Shown: positions 1-5,566, numbered from the stretch's first letter. The stretch: 10,428 nt of DNA from DATHSY01 sp046729855 (GCA_046729855.1 JBKPHM010000080.1:1-10428), one strand, 5' to 3'. Numbers and translations are program-made. The notes: a model not told the origin generated them from the letters alone.

Positions 1-237
1 GGAGATCGCCACATTCAACGCGATGCGGTGGACCCAAGCCTCGGCGGGGACGTCGGGTTTCCAGCGGTCCCACGCCCGGTAGGCTCGGACGAACGCCTCC
101 TGAGCGCACTCCTCGGCGGCTCCCGGGTCACGGAGCATCCCCGTCATCGTGAGGAGGATCCGGTGATAACTGTCCCGGAACAGCCGGTCGAAGTCCTCGC
201 GGACCCCCGGTCGATAGGTGAGGTGTTCTCCTTGCAT
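1..237 (-). CDS. ECF-type RNA polymerase sigma factor, N-terminal part (runs off the window edge)
   Basis: Seventy-nine codons from an ATG at 237 are open to the edge, so only sigma region 2 is visible. Residues 15-36 (DFDRLFRDSYHRILLTMTGM and on) fit the region 2.1 helix. Residues 40-57 (AAEECAQEAFVRAYRAW) fit the region 2.2 core-binding segment, normally A-E-D/E-x-x-Q-E-x-F. Residues 66-77 (EAWVHRIALNVA) fit the region 2.3-2.4 W-L-x-x-I-A-x-N signature. The family directs RNA polymerase to stress or envelope-response promoters; the target regulon cannot be told, since region 4 and any anti-sigma gene lie outside. The start has only a weak purine stretch (AAGG) two bases before the ATG. The gene is divergent from the DinB-like gene, with 107 bp between the starts. 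The family is confident; the exact start is less so. Confidence 0.88.
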   Translation of the reverse strand, partial: MQGEHLTYRPGVREDFDRLFRDSYHRILLTMTGMLRDPGAAEECAQEAFVRAYRAWDRWKPDVPAEAWVHRIALNVAIS

Positions 238-309
238 GCCTTGGATCCATCGGCGCCCGAGCGACCCAGGGAAAGCCGGGCACGGCGGAACGCGATGTTC
301 GACAACGCG

Positions 310-344
310 TAGGCTGCAGCTACGGTTCGGAAAGGGAGAGGGTC
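310..344 (+). promoter_or_regulatory. Promoter and RBS of the DinB-like gene
   Basis: A -10-like TACGGT lies at 321-326. A possible -35 TTCGAC lies at 298-303, giving a 17 bp spacer. A purine-rich Shine-Dalgarno stretch, AAAGGGAGAGG at 331-341, sits just before the GTG at 345 and fixes that start. The block TAGGC-TGCAGC directly before the -10 resembles a block before the next gene's -10 at 834-848. This is read from sequence only; no start site has been mapped. Confidence 0.5.
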
Positions 345-836
345 GTGGTTGGCGCGGAAGCGTTTGCGGAGTCGCTCGTCACTCTTTACCGGCAGATTCA
401 CGATCAACTTCGCGAGGAGGTCTCGGGTCTACGCCCGCAGGCGCTCACCTGGGTGCCTGGACCGGACACCAGCTCGATCTCCACGCTCGTCGTTCACCTG
501 CTCGGCTCCGAGAGCGAGGTCTTGCAGATCGTTCGAGGCCTTCCGAGCGATCGCAACCGCGCCTCAGAGTTCTCGGCCCGCGTCGACGACCCGGAGGAGC
601 TTTTGACCCGGATCCGCGATACGGACCGACTTCTTCAGGAACTGGGTCCTCAGATCACTGATGAGGATCTCGCCACCCTCCGGGTGCGACCAAGCGCCGT
701 CCGAGACAGAACCCCAAGGACGGGACTGTTCTGGCTCCTCAACAGCTACGGTCACGCACGTGAGCATCTGGCTCAGCTTCAGTTGACGAAACAGCTCCTC
801 GACGAGGCCCACCGGAACGACTTGCCCGACCGATAG
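345..836 (+). CDS. DinB-like (DUF664/mycothiol-transferase superfamily) protein
   Basis: This 163-residue protein has the size and helical layout of the DinB/DUF664 four-helix-bundle superfamily, whose members bind a divalent metal through three histidines and often transfer or hydrolyse low-molecular-weight thiol conjugates. The candidate ligands are visible: His51 in the second helix (STLVVHLLGSE) and His137 plus His141 in the C-terminal helix (GHAREHLAQ, the HxxxH pair). The substrate cannot be read from the sequence. The GTG start at 345 is supported by the AAAGGGAGAGG stretch at 331-341. The gene is divergent from the ECF sigma gene and is followed after 24 bp by the LuxR-type gene, which seems to have its own promoter. 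It is probably cytoplasmic, with no signal peptide or membrane segment. The superfamily is fairly sure and the activity unknown. Confidence 0.82.
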   Translation: MVGAEAFAESLVTLYRQIHDQLREEVSGLRPQALTWVPGPDTSSISTLVVHLLGSESEVLQIVRGLPSDRNRASEFSARVDDPEELLTRIRDTDRLLQELGPQITDEDLATLRVRPSAVRDRTPRTGLFWLLNSYGHAREHLAQLQLTKQLLDEAHRNDLPDR

Positions 837-860
837 GCGCAGCTGCGCTACGGTCAAGGT
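834..860 (+). promoter_or_regulatory. Palindromic element and -10 box for a leaderless LuxR-type gene
   Basis: GCGCAGCTGCGC at 837-848 is a perfect 12-bp palindrome. It is followed directly by TACGGT (849-854), then six bases, then the GTG at 861. A TAnnnT box six to seven bases before a start codon is the usual sign of leaderless transcription in actinobacteria. The palindrome lies where an operator would block polymerase. Its left edge overlaps the stop codon of the DinB-like gene. The arrangement TAGGC...GCAGC...TACGGT also occurs at 310-326. Confidence 0.45.
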
Positions 861-1088
861 GTGGAAGTAGGCGACCTGGAGGGCTCCGATTTCGAGATCG
901 CGCAGGACCTGATCGATGGCCTCACTGCGCCCCACGTCGCTCAACGCTTCAATCTTTCCGAACGGGCCGCCAGGGCGAGGATCCGCGTCGTCTTCGCCAA
1001 GCTTGGCGTCAGCAACGGTCGAGAGCTCCGCGAGAGGCGGCGGCGAAGCTTGGCGTCAGACCTACTCGAGGATCCGCGCCTTCGTTGA
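861..1088 (+). CDS. Small LuxR/GerE-type helix-turn-helix protein (probably the N-terminal piece of a broken gene)
   Basis: This 75-residue frame carries a LuxR/GerE-type HTH over residues 10-57: FEIAQDLIDGLTAPHVAQRF, then LSERAARARIRVVFAKLGVS, then NGRELRERR. The family pattern is E-x-x-V/I-x-x-L-x-x-G-x-x-x-x-x-I-A-x-x-L, then a recognition helix ending K-L-G-V. Such domains bind DNA. No receiver or ligand domain precedes it, so the protein is HTH-only. The GTG start is supported by TACGGT six bases upstream, a leaderless arrangement. After about residue 58 the frame degenerates to Arg-rich sequence, while a helicase-associated domain appears in another frame from about 1048. The natural product was therefore probably longer and has been frameshifted. 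The domain is confident; that the short frame is a functional protein is doubtful. Confidence 0.6.
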   Translation: MEVGDLEGSDFEIAQDLIDGLTAPHVAQRFNLSERAARARIRVVFAKLGVSNGRELRERRRRSLASDLLEDPRLR

Positions 1089-1192
1089 GGCATACGGCCA
1101 CTCCCGCGTTCCGGAGGGCTACTGGGATGAGCACGGTGCCGCTCGAGGGGCTGGTCGGCAACATCCGCTTGCACCGCAGCGGCCGGTCATAG
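1048..1192 (+). pseudogene. Helicase-associated (HA) domain remnant spread over two frames
   Basis: From 1048 one frame reads AWRQTYSRIRAFVEAYGHSR followed by VPEGYWDEHGA. The next frame, beginning in the same DEHGA region, reads STVPLEGLVGNIRLHRSGRS and stops with TAG at 1190. Joined, they match the helicase-associated domain pattern W-x(4,5)-L/I-x-x-F/Y-x-x-x-G-H-x-x-V-P-x-x-Y, then G-x-x-L-x-x-W/L-V-x-x-x-R. This domain is often repeated in bacterial proteins; its role in small actinobacterial proteins is not established. Neither frame alone makes a sensible protein. The HTH frame ends beside it and the frame of the second part continues after the TAG into the 1226-1711 protein. The likely explanation is decay or sequence error in one HTH-HA gene. 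Confidence 0.5.
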
Positions 1193-1225
1193 CTCGGAGA
1201 GGGCCCGCCGCCGCGCGGATCGCAG

Positions 1226-1711
1226 ATGTATCCCGGCGTCGACTGGGACGCCGACCTCGATCGGCTCGCGGGCTGGTCGTGGGAGCTCGACGACCCGTCG
1301 GAGTTCCCGATGCTGCGCTCCAGGCGCTACGCGACGCGCGAGATCCGCGATCTTCGTCTCGCGAGTGGGGACGAGGCCGACTACGTCCGCGGCGTGACGG
1401 CCGCGCTCCGGGCGAGCGAGGAGCCTCCGTGGCCGCGCGTTCGCGAACTCGTCATAGACAAGAGCATCGACCCGAGCGCCGCGGTGTTGGCCGACCTCTT
1501 CCCGGATCGTTACGGGTCCTTCCTCGGCGTGATCGTGAGCGCAGACGGGCGCGCCTTCGGCTTCTGCCTGGCGTTCTTCGGTGATCCCGAAGATCCCTCG
1601 TCGTGGGATGCGATCAAGCTCTTCGACTGGCGCGAGCTTTCGGAGCCGGAAGCCAGGAAGCCGCACGAGGAGCAGATCCGCATTGGGATGGAGCTCCTGA
1701 AAAGTCCTTGA
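1226..1711 (+). CDS. Unrecognised acidic protein, possibly the C-terminal part of a disrupted HTH-HA protein
   Basis: I do not recognise this 161-residue family. It is soluble, rich in Asp and Glu, and has good coding character. Residues 7-21 (DWDADLDRLAGWSWE) look like the end of a helicase-associated repeat, which typically closes L-E-x-L-P-G-W-x-W. Residues 88-136 (ADLFPDRYGSFLGVIVSADG, then FGFCLAFFGD and AIKLFDWREL) suggest a compact beta-rich domain with strands at about 98-106 and 110-118. No signal peptide or membrane span is seen. The ATG at 1226 lacks a good ribosome site; a GGAGAGG lies about 25 bases upstream, too far to serve it. The same frame upstream is open only to the TAG at 1190. 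The start is therefore uncertain, and this may not be an independent gene. It converges with the PASTA gene, 99 bp away. Confidence 0.55.
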   Translation: MYPGVDWDADLDRLAGWSWELDDPSEFPMLRSRRYATREIRDLRLASGDEADYVRGVTAALRASEEPPWPRVRELVIDKSIDPSAAVLADLFPDRYGSFLGVIVSADGRAFGFCLAFFGDPEDPSSWDAIKLFDWRELSEPEARKPHEEQIRIGMELLKSP

Positions 1712-1810
1712 ATTTGACGAAGATGCCTGAAGGGCTCGCGGGCGCCTTGTCAATGCGACGTCGGCCATCATCGCCGCGTCCTCTTCGCGAACGCAGGCCG
1801 TCGGTATCGC

Positions 1811-2617
1811 TTAGGTCTGCGAGAGGATCGTGAAGCCGGTCGCCCGACGCACTACGAGCCAGTCGGCCTGCCCACCCGATGCGCAGGGACAGTTCGGGTA
1901 ATCCACCGGCACCCACCATGCCGCGGTGGCCAGGACGCGCCGCTCGTCGCGATCGCACGCTCGGGCGAGCCCCGCCCTGACGAGTTGCCACCTGAGTCCG
2001 CCGTTCAGACGGCGGGGGCGTGTGAGGGGAGTGACCTCCGAGACTCCGAACGACCGGAACTCACGAGGCACCCGACCGGTCCCAGGCCGGGGGCCCCCGT
2101 TCTCGGCGAGCACCGCGCGCCAATAGGGGTCGAGGGACCGCCACAGGAAGGCTCGATCCGGGGACGGGCGCCGTTCCTCTCGGAGGTACCGGCGAACGAA
2201 CCGCAGTACCCGCGGCTCGTCGCCCTCGCCCGCTGGGACGAGATCCGTGAGGACCGGGCATCCAATCGTGTATCCCGGGCCCTGTGTGGACAGCGTCACG
2301 ACGACATCGGACCCTTCGGACACGACGGTGCCCGCGGGAGGTCGTTGACTCACCACCGTGTAGAGGGGCTCGGACCCGCCGACGAGGCGAACGCCTTCCA
2401 GCCGGAGACCGAGGCCGTTCAGGGCGTGGCGGACGGCGGCGCCGCCCAGCCCGGCCAGATCGGGAACCACCACCGAGCCGCGAGGGATCCCCCCACCGCG
2501 GGGGAGAGGAAGAGGCGTCGTGTCTCTCGCCAGCCAGACGACGACGGCGCCGAGCGAAACGGCGCCGACCACCACGGCGATCCGCCACCGGGACATCGAA
2601 CGACCAGGCCTGATCAT
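1811..2617 (-). CDS. Membrane-anchored single-PASTA-domain protein
   Basis: The 268-residue protein starts with a short basic stretch and a hydrophobic anchor (about residues 12-30, RIAVVVGAVSLGAVVVWLA), predicting an extracytoplasmic body. Residues 48-111 are a PASTA domain: SVVVPDLAGL at the start, ALNGLGLRLE in the middle, then VVSQRPPAGTVVSEGSDVVV. PASTA domains bind peptidoglycan fragments or beta-lactams and are usually repeated at the C-terminus of Ser/Thr kinases or class A PBPs. Here there is only one and no kinase. The C-terminal part (about 115-268) is unrecognised and holds four cysteines (120, 221, 243, 245) that could form disulfides outside the cell, plus several Trp. Two starts are possible, ATG at 2617 and ATG at 2596. 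Neither has a Shine-Dalgarno, and a -10-like TATGAT (2613-2618) overlaps the first, which favours 2596. Confidence 0.82.
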   Translation of the reverse strand: MIRPGRSMSRWRIAVVVGAVSLGAVVVWLARDTTPLPLPRGGGIPRGSVVVPDLAGLGGAAVRHALNGLGLRLEGVRLVGGSEPLYTVVSQRPPAGTVVSEGSDVVVTLSTQGPGYTIGCPVLTDLVPAGEGDEPRVLRFVRRYLREERRPSPDRAFLWRSLDPYWRAVLAENGGPRPGTGRVPREFRSFGVSEVTPLTRPRRLNGGLRWQLVRAGLARACDRDERRVLATAAWWVPVDYPNCPCASGGQADWLVVRRATGFTILSQT

Positions 2618-2797
2618 AAGCGGGGAGATGGTCAGAAGCCTCTGCTAGTCGTCGAACTCGTCCGCATTAGGTCATGGGTACGGCCCGATCGACGTCCTGT
2701 GGGCCGATGAGACTTCAGTACGTGCGGTTCGGCCCGGGTGACGAACATCGGGTAGACCCTCCACCGATGAGTGTGGCTCCAGCTAGGCGTCGTACCT

Positions 2798-2813
2798 GAG
2801 GGGTAGGCGGGAC
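2798..2813 (+). promoter_or_regulatory. Ribosome binding site fixing the GTG start of the hydrolase
   Basis: GAGGGG at 2798-2803 stands ten bases before the GTG at 2814. The protein from that GTG begins directly with the hydrophobic first strand of the alpha/beta-hydrolase fold, as expected. No convincing -10 box was seen nearby. Confidence 0.5.
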
Positions 2814-3518
2814 GTGTCGACGACGACGTATGTGCTGATCCCGGGCGCGGGAGGCGATGGCTGGTACTGGCATCTCGTCGTCCCACGGCTGCGGGAGCGG
2901 GGCCACGATGTCTTGGCGGTCTCGCTGCCAGCGGGCGACGATTCGGCGGGCTGGAACGCGTACGCGGACAGGGTCGTGGACTCGATCGGCGATCTCACCG
3001 GCGTGATCCTCGTCGCTCAGTCGCTCGCCGGCTTCAGCGCGCCCCTGGTGTGCGAACGGGTCCCGGTCGAGCTCCTCGTGCTCCTGAACGCGATGATCCC
3101 CCTGCCGGGCGAGACAGGGAGCGAGTGGTGGTCCAACACCCGCCAGCAAGAGGCGATGCGGGCCCGGCTGACCGCTCTCGGGCTCTCGCCCGCGGCCGCC
3201 GACGATGACACAACCGTCTACTTCCACGATGTCTCGCCGCAGGTCCGGGCCGAGGCCTTCCGGCGCGGCGAGCCGGAACAATCGTGGACGCCGATGACGC
3301 AAGCCTGGCCCCCCGACGCGTGGCCCGACGTGCCGACACGGGTTCTCATCGGTCGCGACGACCGTCTGTTCCCGGCTGAATTCCAGCGGCGCATCGCCCG
3401 TGAGCGCATCGGGATCGAGGCCGATGAGATCGAGGGTGGCCATCTCGTTGCCCTGAGCCGTCCGGACGAGCTCGTCGAACGCCTCGAGTCCTACCGGATC
3501 GCCGAATCGACTCGGTAG
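2814..3518 (+). CDS. Alpha/beta hydrolase (esterase-like)
   Basis: The 234-residue protein has the alpha/beta-hydrolase fold and an apparent full triad. Strand 1 and the oxyanion-hole region are YVLIPGAGGDGWYWHLVVPR (residues 6-25). The nucleophile elbow is VAQSLAGF with Ser70, a form where Ala replaces the first Gly of GxSxG. The acid is in IGRDDRLFP (Asp182 or Asp183), and the base is His210 in EGGHLVALSRPDEL. The G-A/G-x-x-D/G-x-x-x-W motif and length resemble plant salicylate-esterase/EstC-like hydrolases, which cleave small esters in the cytoplasm; the substrate here is unknown. The GTG start at 2814 has a GAGGGG site. Its 3' end overlaps the convergent DHFR-like gene by 28 bp. No secretion signal is seen. 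Confidence 0.87.
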   Translation: MSTTTYVLIPGAGGDGWYWHLVVPRLRERGHDVLAVSLPAGDDSAGWNAYADRVVDSIGDLTGVILVAQSLAGFSAPLVCERVPVELLVLLNAMIPLPGETGSEWWSNTRQQEAMRARLTALGLSPAAADDDTTVYFHDVSPQVRAEAFRRGEPEQSWTPMTQAWPPDAWPDVPTRVLIGRDDRLFPAEFQRRIARERIGIEADEIEGGHLVALSRPDELVERLESYRIAESTR

Positions 3519-4057
3519 TGGAGGTGCACCGTGCCGTTTCCGAAACGGCCTTCGTCCAACAGCTCGAGGTCAAGCCGCACGTCCGTCGGGAGCGCGGGCG
3601 TCCCTCTCCCCACCGCGACGGGCGAGAGGAACAAGTGACACTCGTCGACCAACCCCGCCCGGAACGCTTGGCTTGCCAGGTCCGATCCGCCGATCGTCAG
3701 ATCGCGCTCCGCCGACGCCTTCATCTGACGGATCGCGCCGGCGTCGAAGTCGCGCTCGATCCGCGTCCTGGCGCTGGAGACCGAGGCCAAGGTCTTGGAG
3801 TACACGATCTTGTCGGCCGCCCGCCACAGCTCCGCGAAGTCACGGATGTGAGACGACTGGTCGGCGAGGGCCATCGTCTCCCAGGGAACGAGCACCTCGT
3901 ACATCCGGCGTCCGTACAGGTGGGTGCCGACGGGCCGGATGAGGTCGTTGACGACCGTGTGGACCTCCTCGTCGGGCTCCGCCCAGCCGAAGTTCCCGCC
4001 TTCGTCGGCGACGTAGGCATCGAGCGACGTCAGGGCCGAGTAGATCAGCTTCGCCAT
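3491..4057 (-). CDS. Dihydrofolate reductase-family (RibD C-terminal-like) reductase
   Basis: This is a 188-residue member of the DHFR/RibD-C superfamily, NAD(P)H-dependent reductases of pterin- or pyrimidine-like substrates. The N-terminus MAKLIYSALTSLDAYVADEG is the usual first strand and loop. LYGRRMYEVL (residues 47-56) is the cofactor-binding turn. TIGGSDLASQAFRAGLVDEC (121-140) and SPVAVGRGTPAL (145-156) are the typical C-terminal G-G-x-x-L...L-V-D-E...P-V-x-x-G-x-G-x-P/L block. The frame is open to 4138, but the start at 4057 is chosen because homologous proteins begin just there and the upstream residues are low-complexity. The size is normal. It lies 115 bp after the PCD-like/VOC gene on the same strand. 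It is not a confident housekeeping FolA; the specific substrate is unknown. Confidence 0.88.
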   Translation of the reverse strand: MAKLIYSALTSLDAYVADEGGNFGWAEPDEEVHTVVNDLIRPVGTHLYGRRMYEVLVPWETMALADQSSHIRDFAELWRAADKIVYSKTLASVSSARTRIERDFDAGAIRQMKASAERDLTIGGSDLASQAFRAGLVDECHLFLSPVAVGRGTPALPTDVRLDLELLDEGRFGNGTVHLHYRVDSAIR

Positions 4058-4172
4058 GTCTTTCAGTGTGCCAGGCTTTGTCCCGTAGGTCCGCGCCATG
4101 GCCACCACGTACGAGGGGGTCGTCGAGCACGAGCACAAAACAGAGATCGGCTGCGAGGGCTCCGTCCCTTAC

Positions 4173-4808
4173 CTAGTCGGCATCCGGCCAAGGTGCAACG
4201 TCCACCTCGTTGCCCTCGGGATCGAAGAGCGTCCACCAGTCCGGCGCGTGCGAGTCGTTGACGATGCGGCCGCCGGCCGCCACGGCCGCACCGACGCGAG
4301 CTCTCGCCTGGTCCCCGGGGACGTAGAGATCGATGTGGATGCGGTTGCGCTGCGAGCGTGGAGCGTCCATCTGCTGGAACCAGAACGTCGGCCCCTCGAA
4401 GTGTGGGTCGACCAACACGTCGGCGAACTGAACGTAGCCGAGGACGGCCCCCCAGAAGGGCATCACATCGGGGATGACGAGCGCGTCGATCGCGATCTGG
4501 AACGTCTGCAGTCCCGTCAGGTCGACGGGGATGCCGAGTTCGCGGGCGGCCGCCGAGATCTCTCCTGCAAGCGCAACGTCGCCCTCGTTCAGCTCCCCGG
4601 CGTCGTTCACCTTGAGCCGAACGGTGACGCCGTTCGACCGAAGGTCGACATCTGGGCGCTGGCTCGAAGCTTGGGCCAGCTTGGTGATCGCGTCTGCAAG
4701 CGCCACCCCCTCTGCGAACGATCCGGTCCGGAAGTGCGTGCACGCCGCGTACGCCATGACCCGCCAGTCGACCTCGTGGAATCGCGCCGATGCGACCGAT
4801 CCGCCCAT
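4173..4808 (-). CDS. Fusion of a pterin-carbinolamine-dehydratase-like domain and a glyoxalase/VOC domain
   Basis: Residues 8-95 (ARFHEVDWRVMAYAACTHFR, FAEGVALADAITKLAQASSQ, RPDVDLRSNGVTVRLKVNDA, LNEGDVALAGEI) follow the DCoH/PCD fold of 4a-hydroxytetrahydrobiopterin dehydratase. Residues 99-207 form a VOC/glyoxalase-like domain: LQTFQIAIDA, FWGAVLGYVQ, WFQQMD, RNRIHIDLYVP (His158) and DPEGNEVDVAPW (Glu201). PCD normally has HHP-D/E and T-H; here the matching positions read Gln-Arg-Pro-Asp and Val-Asn, so dehydratase catalysis is unlikely. The domain may serve for dimerisation or binding instead. The start is firm: GAGGAGG at 4813-4819, four bases before the ATG. No secretion signal is seen. 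The fold assignment is good; the function is unknown. Confidence 0.85.
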   Translation of the reverse strand: MGGSVASARFHEVDWRVMAYAACTHFRTGSFAEGVALADAITKLAQASSQRPDVDLRSNGVTVRLKVNDAGELNEGDVALAGEISAAARELGIPVDLTGLQTFQIAIDALVIPDVMPFWGAVLGYVQFADVLVDPHFEGPTFWFQQMDAPRSQRNRIHIDLYVPGDQARARVGAAVAAGGRIVNDSHAPDWWTLFDPEGNEVDVAPWPDAD

Positions 4809-4867
4809 ATCGCCTCCTCGATCCGCTTGCTCTCACCCCGTGACGTCTATGCGGGGGCGGGCGGCCG

Positions 4868-5005
4868 CTACCGGAGCGGCGCGCCAACGCCGTCGGTGAG
4901 CCCGGCCTCGATGAGCACCATTCGGCCGATTTCCCCTTCGCCCGCACCGCTAACCGCTCGGGCTCCGCGTGCCTGCGTCTGCGTCAGGGCAGCGCCGCCG
5001 ATCAC
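4868..5005 (-). CDS. Possible small ORF, 45 residues, of unknown meaning
   Basis: Upstream of the PCD-VOC gene a minus frame is open from 5050 to a TAG at 4868. Its codons are strongly GC-ending and the product (GTG start at 5005: IGGAALTQTQARGARAVSGA, then GEIGRMVLIEAGLTDGVGAP) is balanced and protein-like. A GGAG lies nine bases before the GTG. I recognise no family. It could be a small protein, the remnant of a larger gene, or chance in GC-rich DNA. Confidence 0.25.
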   Translation of the reverse strand: MIGGAALTQTQARGARAVSGAGEGEIGRMVLIEAGLTDGVGAPLR

Positions 5006-5051
5006 GGCGACGAACTCCGGGAGGGTGCCGATCGCCGGAGGACCGTCGGGC

Positions 5052-5063
5052 TAGGATCGCCCC
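5052..5063 (+). promoter_or_regulatory. -10 box of a leaderless SnoaL-like gene
   Basis: TAGGAT at 5052-5057 is followed by six bases and then the GTG at 5064. There is no Shine-Dalgarno at the right distance. This is the same geometry as before the genes at 861 and 6319, and supports the GTG as both transcription and translation start. No clear -35 was seen. Confidence 0.5.
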
Positions 5064-5525
5064 GTGAACCGGGTAGAGCCGAGCACGTCAGCCCGGGAGA
5101 GACTCGGGTGGAGGATCACGCCGGAGCGATACGAGCAGATCCGGGGCCTTTGGATCGCCCATTCCAAGGCCGAGGATGCGCGGGACATCGCCGGGCTCAT
5201 CGACACCTTGAGTGCAGGCTGCGTCTACGAATTGATTCCGATGGGGCGCCGATGGGAGGGGCACGAAGGGGCACGAGCCTTTTACACGAGCCTGCTACGA
5301 GCGCTTCCTGACGTCCAGTTCGCCCTGCGGGATATCGTGATCGGTCCCCAGGGCGTCGTGGAGTTCGCGAGCCTGGTGGCGACGCCGGCCGAGCGATGGG
5401 AGGGGTTCGAGCCCGTGGGCCACCCGATCCGACTGGACGTGATGATCCACTTCCCGTGGGACCTGCAGGCGGAGCGCTTCGCGGGAGAGCGGATCTTCTT
5501 CGACCAGCGGCAACTCAACGCCTGA
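5064..5525 (+). CDS. SnoaL-like (NTF2-fold) polyketide-cyclase-family protein
   Basis: The 153-residue protein has the SnoaL/NTF2-like pattern. The N-terminal helix (residues 21-50, ERYEQIRGLWIAHSKAEDAR and on) leads to YELIPMGRRWEGHEGARAFY (55-74), the usual W-x-G-x-x-x-x-x-x-F/Y. This is followed by LRALPDVQFALRDIVIG (78-94, the L-P-D signature), VVEFASLVATPAERWEGFEPVGH (split over 98-120, the W-x-G-x-x-P-T/V-G block) and the C-terminal sheet IRLDVMIHFPWD with GERIFFDQRQL. Family members include aldol cyclases of aromatic polyketides, but many are uncharacterised ester-cyclase-like proteins. No biosynthetic cluster is seen here, so a polyketide role is not implied. The first 20 residues are an extra, probably flexible tail. 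The gene is apparently leaderless and converges with the lipoyl-transferase-like gene. Confidence 0.85.
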   Translation: MNRVEPSTSARERLGWRITPERYEQIRGLWIAHSKAEDARDIAGLIDTLSAGCVYELIPMGRRWEGHEGARAFYTSLLRALPDVQFALRDIVIGPQGVVEFASLVATPAERWEGFEPVGHPIRLDVMIHFPWDLQAERFAGERIFFDQRQLNA

Positions 5526-5535
5526 CCCGCGCCGA

Positions 5536-5551
5536 GGCGGCGTCTGCCGCC
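5536..5551. terminator. Hairpin between convergent genes
   Basis: GGCGGC-GTCT-GCCGCC is a perfect 6-bp GC stem with a four-base loop. It lies 11 bases past the SnoaL-like stop and about 15 bases past the stop of the convergent minus-strand gene. There is no T run on either side, so it is only a weak candidate for a bidirectional terminator. Confidence 0.35.
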
Positions 5552-5566
5552 CGAAGACCCGGGCCC

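Noticed and set aside
916..1584. Plus-strand frame of 222 codons taken as a single gene
   Set aside because: Only its part around 1048-1137 is meaningful (HA domain); before it overlaps the LuxR HTH frame and after it becomes Arg-rich shadow of the 1226-1711 protein.
1985..2710. Plus-strand open frame of 241 codons opposite the PASTA gene
   Set aside because: The minus strand gives a membrane anchor and a PASTA domain; the plus product is low-complexity.
2618..2813. Short frames in the gap between the PASTA gene and the hydrolase
   Set aside because: Frames of about 30 codons or fewer, or minus-strand shadows; no RBS, domain or codon pattern convincing enough.
3491..4138. ATG at 4138 as the start of the DHFR-like protein
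   Set aside because: The extra 27 residues are unlike the family, which begins with the strand seen from the ATG at 4057.
4098..5054. Long plus-strand open frame (318 codons) antisense to the PCD-VOC gene
   Set aside because: It runs opposite recognised domains (PCD-like, VOC), its product has no domain pattern, and long antisense frames are common in GC-rich DNA.
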